Source: Telmatactis stephensoni (Eukaryota > Cnidaria > Anthozoa > Actiniaria > Isophelliidae). From it: 64,000 nucleotides of DNA. The stretch's first letter is position 1. Each line of letters begins with the position of its first letter. The notes beneath the pieces were generated by a model. It made no database searches. It was not told the DNA's origin and was given only the letters and a program-made list of their open reading frames with translations. This document shows, one piece after another, positions 10,299 to 23,214 of this stretch. Where the stretch lies: positions 992,001-1,056,000 of the forward strand of contig JALIZF010001878.1 in NCBI GenBank assembly GCA_029948255.1, written 5' to 3'. The position numbers and the translations under genes are program-made.

Positions 10299-13200
10299 AT
10301 GTTTGGTATAGTTTCTCTTCTGTTTCTGTCGCTCGATTTTTTCGTTGACGCTACAGGTATGTATTTCAGAGTAGTTTTCGTGTGGTTTTTTTTTTTATGC
10401 AAACGTCATTGAACGTGACTATATACAAGTTTAATACATGACATAGAAATACATATTCATGCATATATTTCCCGGGATCTTTTTCGCTGGTACATGCATC
10501 AATAGGCCCCTTGCAGCACATCGGAATGCAGCTCAATTTGGAGGGCAAGACAATAGGTTTCTGGTTCTCTGGAGTTGAGATTCTTTTGTCTTGCCCTCCG
10601 AATTGAGCTGCATTCCGACGTGCTGCAAGGGGCCTATTGATCGTGACAGTTGAGTATTTCAAAAGTCCAGCAATTACATCAAAAACTGAAGAATATTACA
10701 TGGTTCTCCAAGAAAAACTGGGCATAGCTGCCTAACGTTATAACCAAACTCTTTGGGTTACACATTCAATATGCGATAATGACCAAAAACCATAATTAAT
10801 TTATTATCCTAGCTAAGGTGGATGTCCTTGATAACTTCTGCCATTTAAAGAGCGATGGAAACTACCCCGTCTCGAACGATGGTTGTAAAGGTTACATTCA
10901 CTGTTGGAATTACAACGCTAAATATTTCACTTGCCCCAACGGGTACTTATACAACTCAAAAGCCGGATATTGCGACAACAAAGTATTGGTAGATTGTCCT
11001 GAAGGTAAACTTTGAACTGAGAATTGATTACCGCTGCCATGTTAAATATACAGATCAGACCACTTAGTTAGATACTTGCATAACTCTAAGTGGCTCATTG
11101 TAGAGAAGTGCATCCATCGAGATGTTAAGATTGCTACCATGTCATTCTGTTGTCGTTGTTTTTTCCTTTCTTTGAAACGATGAATTGGTGGAGTCCTCCA
11201 TGTCCTGAAATTGGACCGACTCTTTAACACATAGACCCGTATCACGCAAGCGTGACATTAGAAATTATTTGATTTATCGGAAAAAATAAGTCACTATGAA
11301 ATTGGTCACAATGATTATAGTAAAACTGCAAAGTTTCATAAAGATTGGCCTCCAACTGACAAAGATATGAATTTTTAAAACTTAGCATTTTTACAAAGAA
11401 ATGTACGGTGGACGGGCATCACATGCCCGGCGAGCCTCGTTATCATGCCATTAAAAAACTCATTAATAATTCATAAGGCAAACACAATGAAAATCGCCAC
11501 CGTGACGAGTGTCTTTATATCTGATAAAGATTCGGCCTAATTTACATGAACTTTAACCTCGATTTTCTCCAAGATAAATGAAGATATTTTTGAATTTCTT
11601 TTAGAGAACAACTCTAATATGTGTTGGAGTTTTTTAAGCCGTATAAAGAACTCGAGATCGTGTTTTATCGGTATAAAGATCCTCGCCTACGGCTCGGATC
11701 TTTATATCCGATAAAACACTCTCTCTCGTTCTTTATACTATACTTAACACATACATTTCTTTATGAAAATTCCACAAAAGTATCTATATAACTTCAATAA
11801 TTCATAACCTCGTCAGTTTAAGGGCAATCTTTACGAAACTCTGCAATTTTACTATTTTCAATGTGACAAATTTGATAGTAAACTCCTTTTTCCCGATAAA
11901 TCAAATATTCTATTATGTCACGCTAGCGTGATAAGGGTCTATAAGCACTAATTGTTCTTCACTGAGAACTTAATTAAGCCCGATTTTACACAATGACTTT
12001 TTTATGGCACGGCATCCTTAATATTTGGCACGCAGAACGACTATTTTGGTTACAGTATCCCTAACCTAAAATGATGGTTTCGCGTGTCCAGAATTAGGAG
12101 TGCCGTGCATTTAAAAGGTTGAAGCTAATGATAATTTTGAACTTCGTTGTAAGTGTTTGAAGCCATGTTTTCAACAATATTCAATGCAAAAAGCCACTGA
12201 AAATTGTACTGAGTCTGAACCCTCTAATGATCTCTTTGACCACCTTTGGCTGCTTTATTATGCAGGGCGAGGAGCTTCATTTTTGCATGGGAATGTTACG
12301 TTTTATTTGATCATCTTTTCCAGGTGATCTCATTACTCTATTTTTTATTTATTGTTGTTGTTGTTATACATTTTGTCCCCTATATAATTTGCTCTAGATT
12401 TTCTTGAATGTGATGTTGGCATCGTTGGAGGTGGAATCGCAGGTCTTTACATGGCGTACAATATTTTAAAAAACAATTCTAAAACCAAGGTTTGCGTCTT
12501 TGAAAAAGACAGCCGTGTTGGTGGGAGGATCCGTGATCACCACTTTAAAGAAGCACCAAATATTGTTGTTGGTAAGGATGAATGAATGAATGAATGAATG
12601 AATGAATGAATGAATGAATGAATGAATAAATGAATGAATGAATGACTTTATTTAAGTGTTAATATAATATGGATATACTTTATACAATGGAAATATTATA
12701 TACATCAAAATTGATATGCTTTCAACTTGGACGGTTGGTTGGTTGCAATTGGTTGGTTGGTCGGTTGGTCGGTTGGTCGGTTGATTGTAATAATGATGAT
12801 AATAACAACCTTATTTAAGTCTCAAAAACTTCTAGCCTTGCACACGTACGCATGCAACAACTAATCAGAGAGCCAAAATCATCAAATAAAAGAAGGTTGG
12901 TTGATTTGTTGATTTGTTGATTGGTTGGTTGGTGGGTGGATTAGTTGTTTGGTTGTATGGTTGGTTGGCTGGTAGGTCGGTCGGTTGGTCGGTTAGTTGG
13001 TTGGTTGGTTGGTTGGTTGGCTGGTCGGTCGGTTTGCTTGCGTCATAAAAGTAGTAGCAGTGTACTATTCCCATTTGATGCATGTACCCCATAATTAGGT
13101 CACCAGCTCATAATTCATCTATTTAAATTTTCAGGTCTTGGTGCTCTGAAGTTCGATAAGAGCCACGTGAACGTATTGTAAATACACTTTTTTATAATTT

Positions 13201-16200
13201 GTCAAAATATATTTGCAATCCAAATATATATGAAACTGGATATGCCACTTTTATATCTTAAAAAGATGTTTCCTTGATACACATTATTACAAAGTAATTT
13301 CATTGCATCCTTTTATTTTCGTTTGCTACATGGAACCATTACAATTTTTAAAACATTATACGTCTTTCATATTCATCAAAATCACTCTATAAGAAGAATC
13401 AAATTAAATTCGCGCAATAGAATTCTGTAATTGCTTGTTTTCAATAGCTCATAAAAGCCCGGTTGAATCTCATTATCTAGCTAGCTTCAAATGACGGGCA
13501 AACATTGCCCTTCGTGTGCTCTCAACTATACAGTATTCTATTGAGAATTTGTCATTCAGCTGAGAGAAAATGTTCACGAGAACGCGCGGATATGACGTCT
13601 ATCGCGAATAGGCAATTATGCAATTCGGAATACAAGTACTGCATGCCGTTACAAGAGATAAATTAAGTAGGCCTTTTGCAGGACAAAAATCTTAAAACAA
13701 TGCAAAAACATTAGAGTTTAGGTGCTCTATCTGGTGTTGCTGTCCATTTTGCCGTTTATCTAGAGTTGATAGATCTTGATATTTATTATTAATTAAGAGG
13801 GGAATTTTTTCAAGTTCGAGCAGTGAACGAAAAAAACTCCTGAGTTGAAGAATAGCTGTTGTACAAAACTAAAATTATTCTGTCAGAAAGTTTAAGTTGT
13901 TTGTAAGTAGTTTTGGCAGATGAAGTTGAATCAAAGTGTTCATCCAAAGCGAAAATTTGGATCGAAAACGAATGAAGTTTAGGCCTTCATTTGCTCATTT
14001 GCTGTATGTTTTCTTTAGATTCAGCTTGAAAAAGCTTAATCGATCCCAACACAACTTGATTAAAAAAAATTCTTTGTACAATTCAGAAATCCATTTTAAA
14101 CAGGTACGGTATTTCATCTTGGTACATCAGTTTTTAACCGGTAGAAAAAGGATTTGAGTGTTAATGGCGCTTTCCGCCATTATTGCCCGTCATTGAAAAA
14201 AACTCTCTTAATAAAATTAGTCTATAGGTCAAGGATTTGTGTATTACAGGCAATTGTAGTTATAATACAGCACTTCTATCAATGCTTTGACAAGAAAATG
14301 ATCTATTCATTAATTTATCTACCTTTTTTCGTTTTGCAATGCTAGGGCTCTGGTGAGAGAACTCAACATTACAGTAGTACAATCGGACTACCGTAAACCC
14401 TCGTTGATCAAGTCCAGAGGAGTAGCCGCCGATAACGAAGAGGATATCAAAGAAGGATACCCGGTACTCAAGGGAAATCCGAAACTGGGAAACTTGACAC
14501 GTCGTATGCTATTTAAATACCTTTTAAGACCAGAAAATGCTGCAAAAGTAAATACCTATGCGACATTTAATACGTATGTTAAAGATATGATTACGACTGA
14601 AGGTTTTCACTATCTCAATAGTTTGACCCATCATAATGGAAGATACGAGGAACCCTTGGGTGCGCAACTGATACTTAGAAGTTTTTTGTCTGGAACTGAT
14701 CGAAGACCTTCGGGCACCTATTTTAGGCCAAACGGAGGCATGTCTTCCATAATCAATGGGCTCTACGAGAATATCAAGGCATTAAAAGGCAAGATCTACA
14801 CCAGTGCTGAGGTACAATCCATATCTAAAGAAGAATCCGAATACATCATAAAGACACCTGTTCTCAAAGTGAGAGCAAAACAGCTCGTTGTTGCTACTCC
14901 TCCTAGACCATTTCGAATCATCACAGGAGAAATTGCCAAGAAGATTCAAGAAACAGATCAGTTTAAAGCCTTCTTGCCAAATCCAGCGTTTAAAGGCGCT
15001 GCCGTTTACAAAACGCCTTGGTGGGAGAATGTGACAATCGGTAAAACGTCAGTCCAACCTGATCAACATTTTGTATGTCGCGAAGATTGCACGGGAGATA
15101 GTATAGCTTACAAGTAAGTGCACAAAAAATGCACCACATTTTCGCTTTCGAATCGTGTTTTCATGATGTTTATGATAAAAATGAAGACGGGGGGCCACAA
15201 AATGGCTTACGTAACTTTGGCTATTGTTCAAGATTTCTCAAATGATCCAATTCAAAACTGGAATCAATGAACTTTTCTACGACAAAAACAATTCCTGCAG
15301 ATCAAAAGGAGTTAGCTTTTAAATACTGTGCATGCATATGCACTATTATTGATGTACCACGCCCCATGTTTCCGGGTCGACGGATATTTTGTCAATCGTA
15401 AATGATTGATCGATTCATTTCTCCCCTTTAAACAAAGTTACTCAGAGATACTCGGAGTTAAAGATCAGACATTTTTTGTTCTGATTCAGGGACTATGGTC
15501 CGAACGGGGAAGGAGTGCTCCAGACTCTATATGTCGATAGCTACTGTGCACGAAAATGGAAAAACATTGCTGAATTAAAGACAAACTACATTGATATGGA
15601 AGTCCACAGAACTCTAGAGGCCAAGTATGGAGTAAAAATTCCCAAGCCCCTTGACACTGTGTACCAATATTGGGATGAAGTTTAGTAAGTGTTCTTTTTT
15701 TATCGTGTAAACTCATATCATATTTTGAGAAAAACGCTTCATGATCGGCCATGGTATGGTTTTGTAAAATTGAAAATAATTGGCGATGTTATGAATTCTT
15801 TTAGACTGCGAGCAGTCCCACTTTTACCTCCAGAAAAGACGGGTTTTTAGAAGATATGTGGACGAGCGAAAATGATGGCGAGATGAGGAGGGGAAAAGGG
15901 AGAGGAAATCATAACCGGCATTCGTCTTTAACTGAATCTGGAGGGAAAAGAGGGACTGCTCGTAGTCTAAAATGATTTATGAAAGTACCGATAGCAAGTT
16001 ATCGCAAAGCAGATTTCGTACTAAATTTCTCATCCGAACGAAATCTGCAGCGCTACTTTCAAGGAAGCCATTTTAAGACATCAATGTTATTTCTATTTTC
16101 AGTAACATCCCGGCAAGACCTGATTCAAATTTTTCAAAACTTGACATCTTTGATTGGGCAAAAAGACCATTCCCAACTGAGGATATATTCTTAGTTGGAA

Positions 16201-16289
16201 CTGCTTACAGTTATAGATCTTATTGGTGTGAGGGTGCGCTGATATCAAGTCGCAATGCACTTAAAGAAGGTTGGGGAATCGGTAAATAA
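10299..16289 (+). CDS. Secreted chitin-binding L-amino-acid-oxidase-like flavoenzyme (7 exons, 538 aa)
   Basis: Exons: 10299-10356, 10813-11004, 12398-12571, 13135-13177, 14346-15113, 15490-15684 and 16103-16289. All junctions are GT/AG and all phases agree, giving 538 codons and TAA. Residues 1-19 are a signal peptide ([15 protein letters not shown]). Residues 24-83 are a peritrophin-A/CBM14 domain with exactly six cysteines (29, 44, 50, 60, 73, 81). The flavin amine oxidase follows: GGGIAG at 94-99 binds the FAD dinucleotide, E119 is in VFEKD, and RVGGRI is at 123-128. The C-terminal FAD segment reads [16 protein letters not shown]. Members of the family oxidise amino acids or amines to oxo acids, ammonia and hydrogen peroxide. 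The added domain suggests targeting to chitin, perhaps for defence or matrix work (inference). AATAAA at 16285-16290 overlaps the stop codon. Substrate is unknown. Lysine-type oxidase is an alternative. Confidence 0.9.
10498..10641. repeat. Foldback repeat in oxidase intron 1
   Basis: Arms 10498-10551 and 10588-10641 are 54 bases each with two mismatches, around a 36-base loop. It could be a small palindromic MITE. It lies wholly within intron 1. Confidence 0.75.
11234..11939. mobile_element. TA-flanked TIR element (706 bp) in oxidase intron 2
   Basis: Ends start GACCCGTATCACGCAAGCGT on the left and mirror GACCCTTATCACGCTAGCGT on the right. TA lies on each side. Homology continues for about 50 bases to a TTTGATTTATCGG segment. 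An internal inverted repeat (about 11641-11745, ATCGGTATAAAGATC arms) forms a second hairpin. A mariner-like TA preference is inferred. No transposase ORF. Confidence 0.75.
12577..12646 (+). repeat. (TGAA)n microsatellite
   Basis: About 17 nearly perfect TGAA units begin a few bases after the exon 3 donor in oxidase intron 3. Confidence 0.9.
12731..13035 (+). repeat. TTGG/TCGG-rich degenerate satellite
   Basis: Two blocks of four-base GGTT/GGTC units (about 12731-12785 and 12896-13035), separated by ordinary sequence. The minus-strand ORF here only reads the repeat as Pro-Thr-Asn-Gln. Confidence 0.85.
13178..14345 (+). other. Oxidase intron 4
   Basis: From about 13750 onward this intron is the segment duplicated upstream at 2519-3076 with high identity. 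The first half has no match in the truncated copy. ORFs at 13936 and 14154 are intronic. Confidence 0.7.
15804..15967. mobile_element. TA-flanked MITE, GACTGC family, copy 2
   Basis: Begins GACTGCGAGCAGTCCCAC and ends with GACTGCTCGTAGTC, with TA on both sides. It lies in the last intron of the oxidase gene, at the same position as 8072-8228 in the truncated copy. Confidence 0.75.
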
Positions 16290-16724
16290 AGAGTGATCGA
16301 GCGATCTGGTACCTTGTAGCCTAAAAAAGCCCTTGTCAGTTTAAATTGTATCGGACTACCAGACACTAAGCTGGTACCTTTTAGGGTGATTTTCTGTAAA
16401 TAAGATACCCGAAATAAGAATTACAGTTGAATTACAGTTGCAGTTTTATTTCTATTGAATTTGATGATAAGGATTCGATATTCCAAAAATCTTAGAAATC
16501 GGCAGCGATTATGATGCTGAAAGATGCGACTGAAATTTAGACCTATCAACCAGATAAATACATGCATGCGGGTGAACTTAAAATCACGTTTTTTCAGAAG
16601 TAAAGTTTTTGCGTGCCGCCGTCACTACTCTCAGCTTTCTTCTTTAATATGCCACAAATATCTTGTTTTCCAATCCCTACTGCTGCATGGGTTGCATGTA
16701 ACGTCACGACAGTCATCTTCGATC

Positions 16725-17115
16725 ACGACTTGTCTCTTCCCTATATTGCCGACATGGTATCTCGTTATACTCCATCAAGACACCTGCGTTCTTCATCTGG
16801 ACTGTTGCTCAAACACAAAAACTATCGTCTCAAATGCTATGGTTACCGCTCTTTTTCCGTCTCTGCTCCAGAACTCTGGAACTCACTTCCATCTTCAATA
16901 AGAAATATCACAAGGCTTTCGTCGCAAATCAACACTTGAAACTCATTTAATTTGTTTAAATTAGCTTTGAATTTGTAATAGTTCTTCCTTTTTTTGATCT
17001 TGTTATTAGCTTATTATTGTAATATATTTTTCTTAATCTTTCTTTTCCTTAGCGCGGCCTAGAGCAGTTCTGTATAGGCGCTATATAAATAATCATTATT
17101 ATCATTATTGGATGA
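16725..17115 (+). mobile_element. LINE 3' fragment
   Basis: The frame containing YIADMVSRYTPSRHLRSSSG and YRSFSVSAPELWNSLPSSI is the C-terminal tail of a CR1/L2-like reverse transcriptase protein. It ends with a frameshift near 16910. The 3' end is GCGCTATATAAAT (17078-17090) plus an ATTATT-rich tail, a motif shared with other elements in this window. Upstream LINE sequence is missing. Confidence 0.7.
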
Positions 17116-18116
17116 ACTTCAACAAGACCCAACAAAAGATTTCTCATTAGCGTCTCTTGTTTGTTCATCCAACATGGCTACCACTTCATTGTCTTTTGAT
17201 TCCAGAAGGAATGAAACCCAACAATATAAAATGAACATGAAAATGTTTTTCAACTCAAAGATTGACACCCAAAATTAAAGATATACTCATCCCCGTGATG
17301 AGTATCGCAGGCGCACGAATCCCTGACGGCTGAAATCTGAGCCTAGCTTATGACGTCACTGATTTTGGAGTATCTTATGACAAGAAGGGTATTCAGTGTT
17401 CTTTTTATGATCGAAAAGGTATTAATAAAATCGTCTGTTTCAGTGTAGATTCACTTGGTCGAGCGCTATTTTAAAGCTTGCATTTATTGCTTTCTTGTAT
17501 TTTCTCTTTCACATTTTAAATTTTAAGTAACAGTCTTAAAGCTCAAAACAGTTACACATTGCAGGTATATTTGTATGGATTTTGTCATCTTGGGACGAGA
17601 TAAAGTGTCCGTTGTCTGTAATAGAAAGTGTGCGTAATATAGAGCCATTTTTATTAAAAATATGTATGGAGAGTTTGCCGGGACCTGAGGATCTGTCAGC
17701 AATATAGAGGTGTACGTGTTTTGGAGGTGTCCGTATCGAAAGGTTCCACTTTATTATGATCTCTTGGTCGTCCATACTGTGCATGGTGTTCAGACATCCC
17801 CGTGGTGTTTTAATTTGAAGAAATACGGTTTCCCAGCACATTCCTTTGCTGAAGACCACACGGAAACGGTTGTTTTACTTACTTAAAGATCAAAAATATA
17901 GTTCAAAGTTTTTTTGACTCCTCTATCATCAAGCACTAGTACATCTGCTGTGCAAGACATAAAAAGTAGACTATCGAAAAGCATTACTGTCTGACTTATT
18001 AGTTTATAGTGCTACAAAATGGCACAAAAACGAGACGTGTACTTCCAAATTCAACTGCCTCAGTTGTTTTGGCTGCCTCAGTTGTTTTGTTTTGTCTCGA
18101 ATGACTGTGTACAGTA
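17116..18116. other. Intergenic stretch with a short palindromic element
   Basis: At 17112-17177 a sequence bounded by TTGGATGAA and TTCATCCAA flanks a core that recurs reversed at about 62217-62277, so it is a small repeat family. The rest shows no convincing gene. A 107-codon minus ORF at 17536-17859 was not recognised. Confidence 0.4.
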
Positions 18117-18775
18117 AATTCCATGGCCACTGCGTTGGCTGGCACCTGCTATTCTGGTTAGGGTTCCCTCTTATTATTATTCATATTTGCTTTTGTGCAA
18201 GAAATATTGAGTAAACCTTCAAAAAAATATAATCATTAAGTTCTTTCGATATACGTTTTTTTCAAAACACGTTGTCGCAGTTCAAAGCAACAAGCGTTAA
18301 GCCAAGACCGAAATTAAATGAATGCTGTTTTTTTGCTGGTAATGTTTTCAAATTAGACTTGTTATCAACAGAATTGAGTGCAATATAGAGTGATCGCACT
18401 TAATCCGTGAAATTGTACTAGCTAAATAATGCAAAATAGCACTAATAAACAATGGAAAACAAAGGATTTTATATTTTTAGTACAAAGTAGATTTTGTACT
18501 TTTTCATGGGTTAAGTGCGATCACTCTACTAACTAGCACGTGAAAATGCTCACATTTTGTAATTAGTTAGAAACAAATCCGATTTGAAACATTACCGGCA
18601 TAAAACCAGCATTCATTTCGGTCTTGCCTTGACGCTTGTTGCTCTAAACCGCGACGTTTTTTGAAATAAGTGTATAATAATATCAAACGACACACATGCG
18701 TCAGGAAAATGTATCTTCAAATAAGTAAATTAATTAGAACAATCGTCATATTTTGGCCTCTTCGAATCTATCTCG
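18117..18775 (+). pseudogene. Ruined remnant of a third PAN-EGF-fibrinogen-like gene copy
   Basis: Segment 18117-18165 matches the exon 1 region of the two downstream copies (GGCACCTGCTATTCTGG). Segment 18195-18250 matches their promoter region (GCAAGAAATATTGAGTAAAC). Segment 18670-18775 matches the bases around the start codon (AATATCAAACGACAC, then an ATG at 18709). The reading frame is destroyed. A foldback element (about 18258-18668) splits the promoter-like part. This implies at least three tandem copies once existed. Confidence 0.6.
18258..18668. mobile_element. Foldback element inside the gene remnant
   Basis: Outer arms at about 18260-18360 and 18585-18668 share GCAACAAGCGTTAAGCCAAG-type sequence in inverted form. 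An inner inverted pair (AGTGATCGCACTTAA and its complement, about 18388 and 18515) gives a nested hairpin. No ORF. Confidence 0.6.
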
Positions 18776-19659
18776 TCTCGTTTTGATTGACGAAATTAAA
18801 CAAACTTATAAGCACCCTGCCAATTCCCAATTAGGGGTGCTTTTCTAGTCAGTGGAATCGAAGGTGTTTAGTCAGTTAATCCACATTCCCTTCTATGCAA
18901 GAAATATTGAGTAAACTTTAGTAACTTTCAAGAAAGTATTATCAAATATTGAGCTTTTTGGATATCATAATATCAAACAACACAACTGCGTCAAGAAATG
19001 CATCTTCAAGTCAAAGCGATAATCATTTTGGCTTCTTTCATCTCGTGTGTCTACAGTAAGTTACATTGCGTTGGCACCTGCTATTCTGGCTCGTTTCCAA
19101 AAGGCAGTGACGTCATTGAGGGACAATACCTCAGAGGATACTCCTACAAGAACATTACCACTGATGTTCCACACAACCTGTTTTTCGTCCTGTATCAATG
19201 ACTGTCGTTGCAAGGCGTTCCAGATGAAAGACTTGTGTGAGTTGCTGGACGAGGACAAAACTTCAAAATCAACAGAGTTTCTAGCTGATCGATCAGGATA
19301 CGTGTACTATGATCTACAGCAAGAATCGTACAAAGGGGTAGGTTTACTTCATTGGCTTAAAATCTGAAAACATTGATCTTTAATAATTAATAGCACTGTA
19401 CAAAAAGGCAAATATTCGAGAAGAATATGCTTGAATATGGACATGCATACTTCAAGTATTCAGGGAAATTCGATTGGTATTCAAGTCCGTGTGATGCATC
19501 GTCATGCTAGAATCACTCGGTACGAATCCAGCCAGTTTTTCCATTTTCGTCCCGTATACTCTTGACTGACGTGATGTACAAAATACGCATACTCTTGTAT
19601 TCTATTGAATTCGTTTCGTTAATGCTTTGAATATTCTTGAATATTAGACATTTTCAAAT

Positions 19660-19990
19660 TCTTCCTAACGAACTACCGTACGAATATCAGTCGTATGTTA
19701 CGAATATTCTTGAATACTAGACATCCCTGACGTCTTCTTATCGAACCACCCTCCGAATTTCAGTCGTATGTTACGAATATTCCTGAATACTAGACATCCC
19801 TGACGTCTTCTTAGCGAACCATCCTCCGAATTTCAGTCGTATGTTACGAATATTCCTGAATACTAGACATCCCTGACGTCTTCTTAGCGAACCACCCCCC
19901 GAATTTCAGTCGTATGTTACGAATATTCCTGAATACTAGAAATCCCTGACGTCTTCTTATCGAACAACCCTCTGAATATCATTGGTATTA
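19660..19990 (+). repeat. 73-bp tandem repeat, left subterminal zone
   Basis: About four units of roughly 73 bases, each with ACGAATATTC, CTAGACATCCCTGACG and TTTCAGTCGTATGTT. Part of the CACTA-like element. Confidence 0.85.
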
Positions 19991-22014
19991 TACAAATATT
20001 CTTGAATGCTCAACGTATTCCTCCCAACATCCCCTCCAAATACGGTAGATTTTAAAGCATTTTTTTTTGCATAAGCCTTAATATTTACTCATTCAAAGCC
20101 CCAATAACTGCATCCAAATACATAATTAATAGAATAAACAAATTTATAATCAAATTCATAGCAATGAAATGTGTTTTATTAAAATACGGTATAAAATACA
20201 TCAATTGACACGGCGGTATAAACATTTGAACAGTAATAGATAATAGACTACTACCTTGAATCTATTTCTTAAATGTGTCTTATAGTGTCCTTTACACTCA
20301 ACTGTTCGCAATCAATGTAGCCACAGGACAAGTTGACGTACGAATAGAGCTCTAGTACGGTATGAAGCACCTCCAAGAAATAGACGTTGATCACTGGTTC
20401 AGTCCCATGCTTGAGCTTTTTTGGCCTCTTCGCTTTTAAAGTCGCAATCCAAGATTCTCCAGTTTAACTAAGAAGATATAAAAGTATATATTTTAAGATC
20501 TTTTCGTTTAAAAACATTAATCACAACCAAGAGAGCACAACTCAATGTGCAGGCTACATGTATTTATACCCGAGCTGATTTACTGGAAAGAACAATCATA
20601 TTCCTGACATTGTGAAATCAAAACATGGCCATCCTAAGAGGATATCCTTTATGACCTTCTCCTTGCCTGTAAGAAGGTTTAAAAGTTTTGTAGAGTGAAT
20701 TAATCTCGGTCAATATAAGCTTACTTATCAACTTACCGAGCGACTTCGGCGTCCCTTCCCTCAGAGTAGAATAACTGACTATTTGTACTCTGATGAAGCT
20801 TGTTCTTCTTTCCAATCATGTATTAAAGCTTTCTCAATCTTTCTACCTCAATTTGAGATTAATGTAGGCCATATTTTAGGCTCAAAATAGAGATTTTTGT
20901 AGAAAATATTCACTTAATCTCCTTGTACTTTCGACGTTTCTTCAAAATGACCGCCAAGCAGCAACGGCCGCATTCAAAATACCCACGTGATCAAATACCG
21001 CGTTTTCATTGGTTTATTGTGAAAAATGTACGGGATTCCTGTGTGTTGACCGCTGACTTGACTTACCGCTGGCTAATAATTCATTCGAAGAGAAAAGATT
21101 TATTTTAAGAACAGTTGTTGTTGTTGTTGGATGTTTTTCTTTTGCTGTTGGAGCTAAAAACTACTAAAAGGACACAACGAAACAAGATAAAAGAAAGGTA
21201 CGTACGACAAAGGGGTTTTTGTTAGGTTTTTCTCGGTGTAGACGTCTGTAATCGATTGTGAAGAGCAATAGAGGGCTTTTGGCGCCAATTTTTCACTGTA
21301 TCACACATACAACACTGACATGAATTTAGGACTTTGTCTGTCTTATTAGCTGAAGAAATCCTACCAAAATACGAGAGTAACAGCACCTCGTTAATTGCTT
21401 TTAACTGTCCTTACCTAGTGTAGAGTAACCTAAGAATCCATGATGTTGTGTTGGAATACATGAGTCTTGCATTTTGCCACAGTCTGCATGATGGATTGTT
21501 AACCCAGATACAAAATCTTTCAAAATGATACTTTGCATCTTATATCTATAAAATGTTTGCTTTTAGGATGCATACTTCAGAATGAAAATAATTTGGAAAG
21601 AAAGAAGATAACTGAAAAATTAAATGCTATAAGAAAGGAAATCAATTATGAGGGAAAGTCTTCAAGGAGAGAGTACCAGTATAAAAGGAGTTCAACTGAA
21701 TCTGGCACTGCTACACAAATAAAGCCTTCAAGAAAAGAACTTTACTGTAGTCAAATGTCAGTGAGAGCTAGTACTAGTATATGCCATAATAATTATTATA
21801 ATTTTTTCAGATAAATACAACATGAAACAAAAGAACTGGAGCAAAGTAGCAAAAATTGGAGCAAAAAACCTATGAAACAAGAACTAATAGTTGCTACAAA
21901 TTCTACAAATGATACAGCTATATAGCAATGTAGCAATGATTTATTTTTTAACAACTAAATTGATTTGCAATTGAATGTCATGACTTTGCACTTTGGAATT
22001 TTTTGTTATTTTGT

Positions 22015-22810
22015 ATTTATGTAATAATGCCTTGCTGTATTATATTGTTGCATGATCTTTGTAATTTACAGTTCCTTAGGAGTGACCATTGAGATCTTCA
22101 TGCAGACAACTTCAAATTGAGCTTGAAATCATTTGAATATTTGAGCACCAACAAGATTGTTTTTGGCTTTGTTTTGTTTGATTGTCATGTTTTAATGTTA
22201 TGAGTTAAACCTTGGTATTATTCACTCAGTTTTGGTCATTTTTATATTTACAATTGAGCTTGAAATCATTTGAGAATATCTGAGCACCAACAAGATTGTT
22301 TTTGGCTTTGTTTTGTTTGATTGTCATGTTTTAATGTTATGAGTTAAAGCTTGGTATTATTCACTCAGTTTTGGTCATTTTTATATTTACAATGTATGTA
22401 ATAATGCCAAACTGTATAAATTGTTGCATGATCTTTGTAATTTGCAGTACCATGGGAGTGACCATGAGATCTTCATGCTGGGCTGTGATGTGGAGTGCTT
22501 GAAACATTTATATATTTCTGCATTATTGCATTGATCACTTCAGATTGAGCTGGGAATCATTAGATATCTGAGGATAAACAAGAATTTTTTGCTTTGTTTT
22601 TGTTGTTATTTTTGTTTTTCCCATGTTTTAATGTTAAGTCTTAAACTTTGTAATAATTCAGTTTTGGCATTTTTTTATTTATGTAATAATACCAGACTGT
22701 ATAAATTGTTGCATGATCTTTGTAATTTGCAGTACCATGGGAGTGACCATGAGATCTTCATGCTGGTCTGCAATGAGGAGTGCTTGCAATATTTATGCAT
22801 TTTTTTCATT
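22015..22810 (+). repeat. Internal ~290-bp imperfect repeats in the CACTA-like element
   Basis: ATTGTTGCATGATCTTTGTA followed by GGAGTGACCAT and GAGATCTTCATGC occurs three times (about 22045, 22420, 22705). A block with GAGCACCAACAAGATTG occurs twice (about 22143 and 22282), with a third degenerate version. Units are rearranged rather than strictly tandem. Confidence 0.75.
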
Positions 22811-23214
22811 ATTGCATAAGTTAGTTCCAAAGTATTAAGACTAAAATTAATTTGGATTTATTCAAGTAAATTCATTATGGTGTAAATTAATGCAGTAAAT
22901 AAGATTGAAAGTGCATCAAAATTCAAACTTGTTTAGCTATGCAACATCAATTATTTGATTTCAAGGTGAATGAGATATTATAAATGCAATGCAGACAGCT
23001 TAGAAAAAGATTGGATTTGTTTGTTTGGACTGGTAATTACAAATCAAATACTTTTGGAAGGCACGATACGAAAAAGTTAATTTGATTGTTGTGTATCCAT
23101 ATCATTGCATGATGTATATATATTGTATTAAAATACTGGCATACTAGATAATATGTTGTGTAGCAAGTATTCATTCCGAAATAGCTTAAGAATGCCTGCC
23201 AAAAATTCCGGTAT

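Noticed and set aside
12865..13092. 75-codon Pro-Thr-Asn-Gln ORF
   Set aside because: Translation of the four-base TTGG/TCGG satellite.
13170..13180. Exon 4 donor at GTATTG (13174)
   Set aside because: Using it puts exon 5 out of frame. The next GT (GTAAAT, 13178) is a better donor and restores HVNVLALVREL, the pattern expected in this enzyme family.
17536..17859. 107-codon minus-strand ORF with a GPGKLSIHIFNKNGSIL segment faintly like an NHL repeat
   Set aside because: Single short block, no second repeat, no supported exon next to it.
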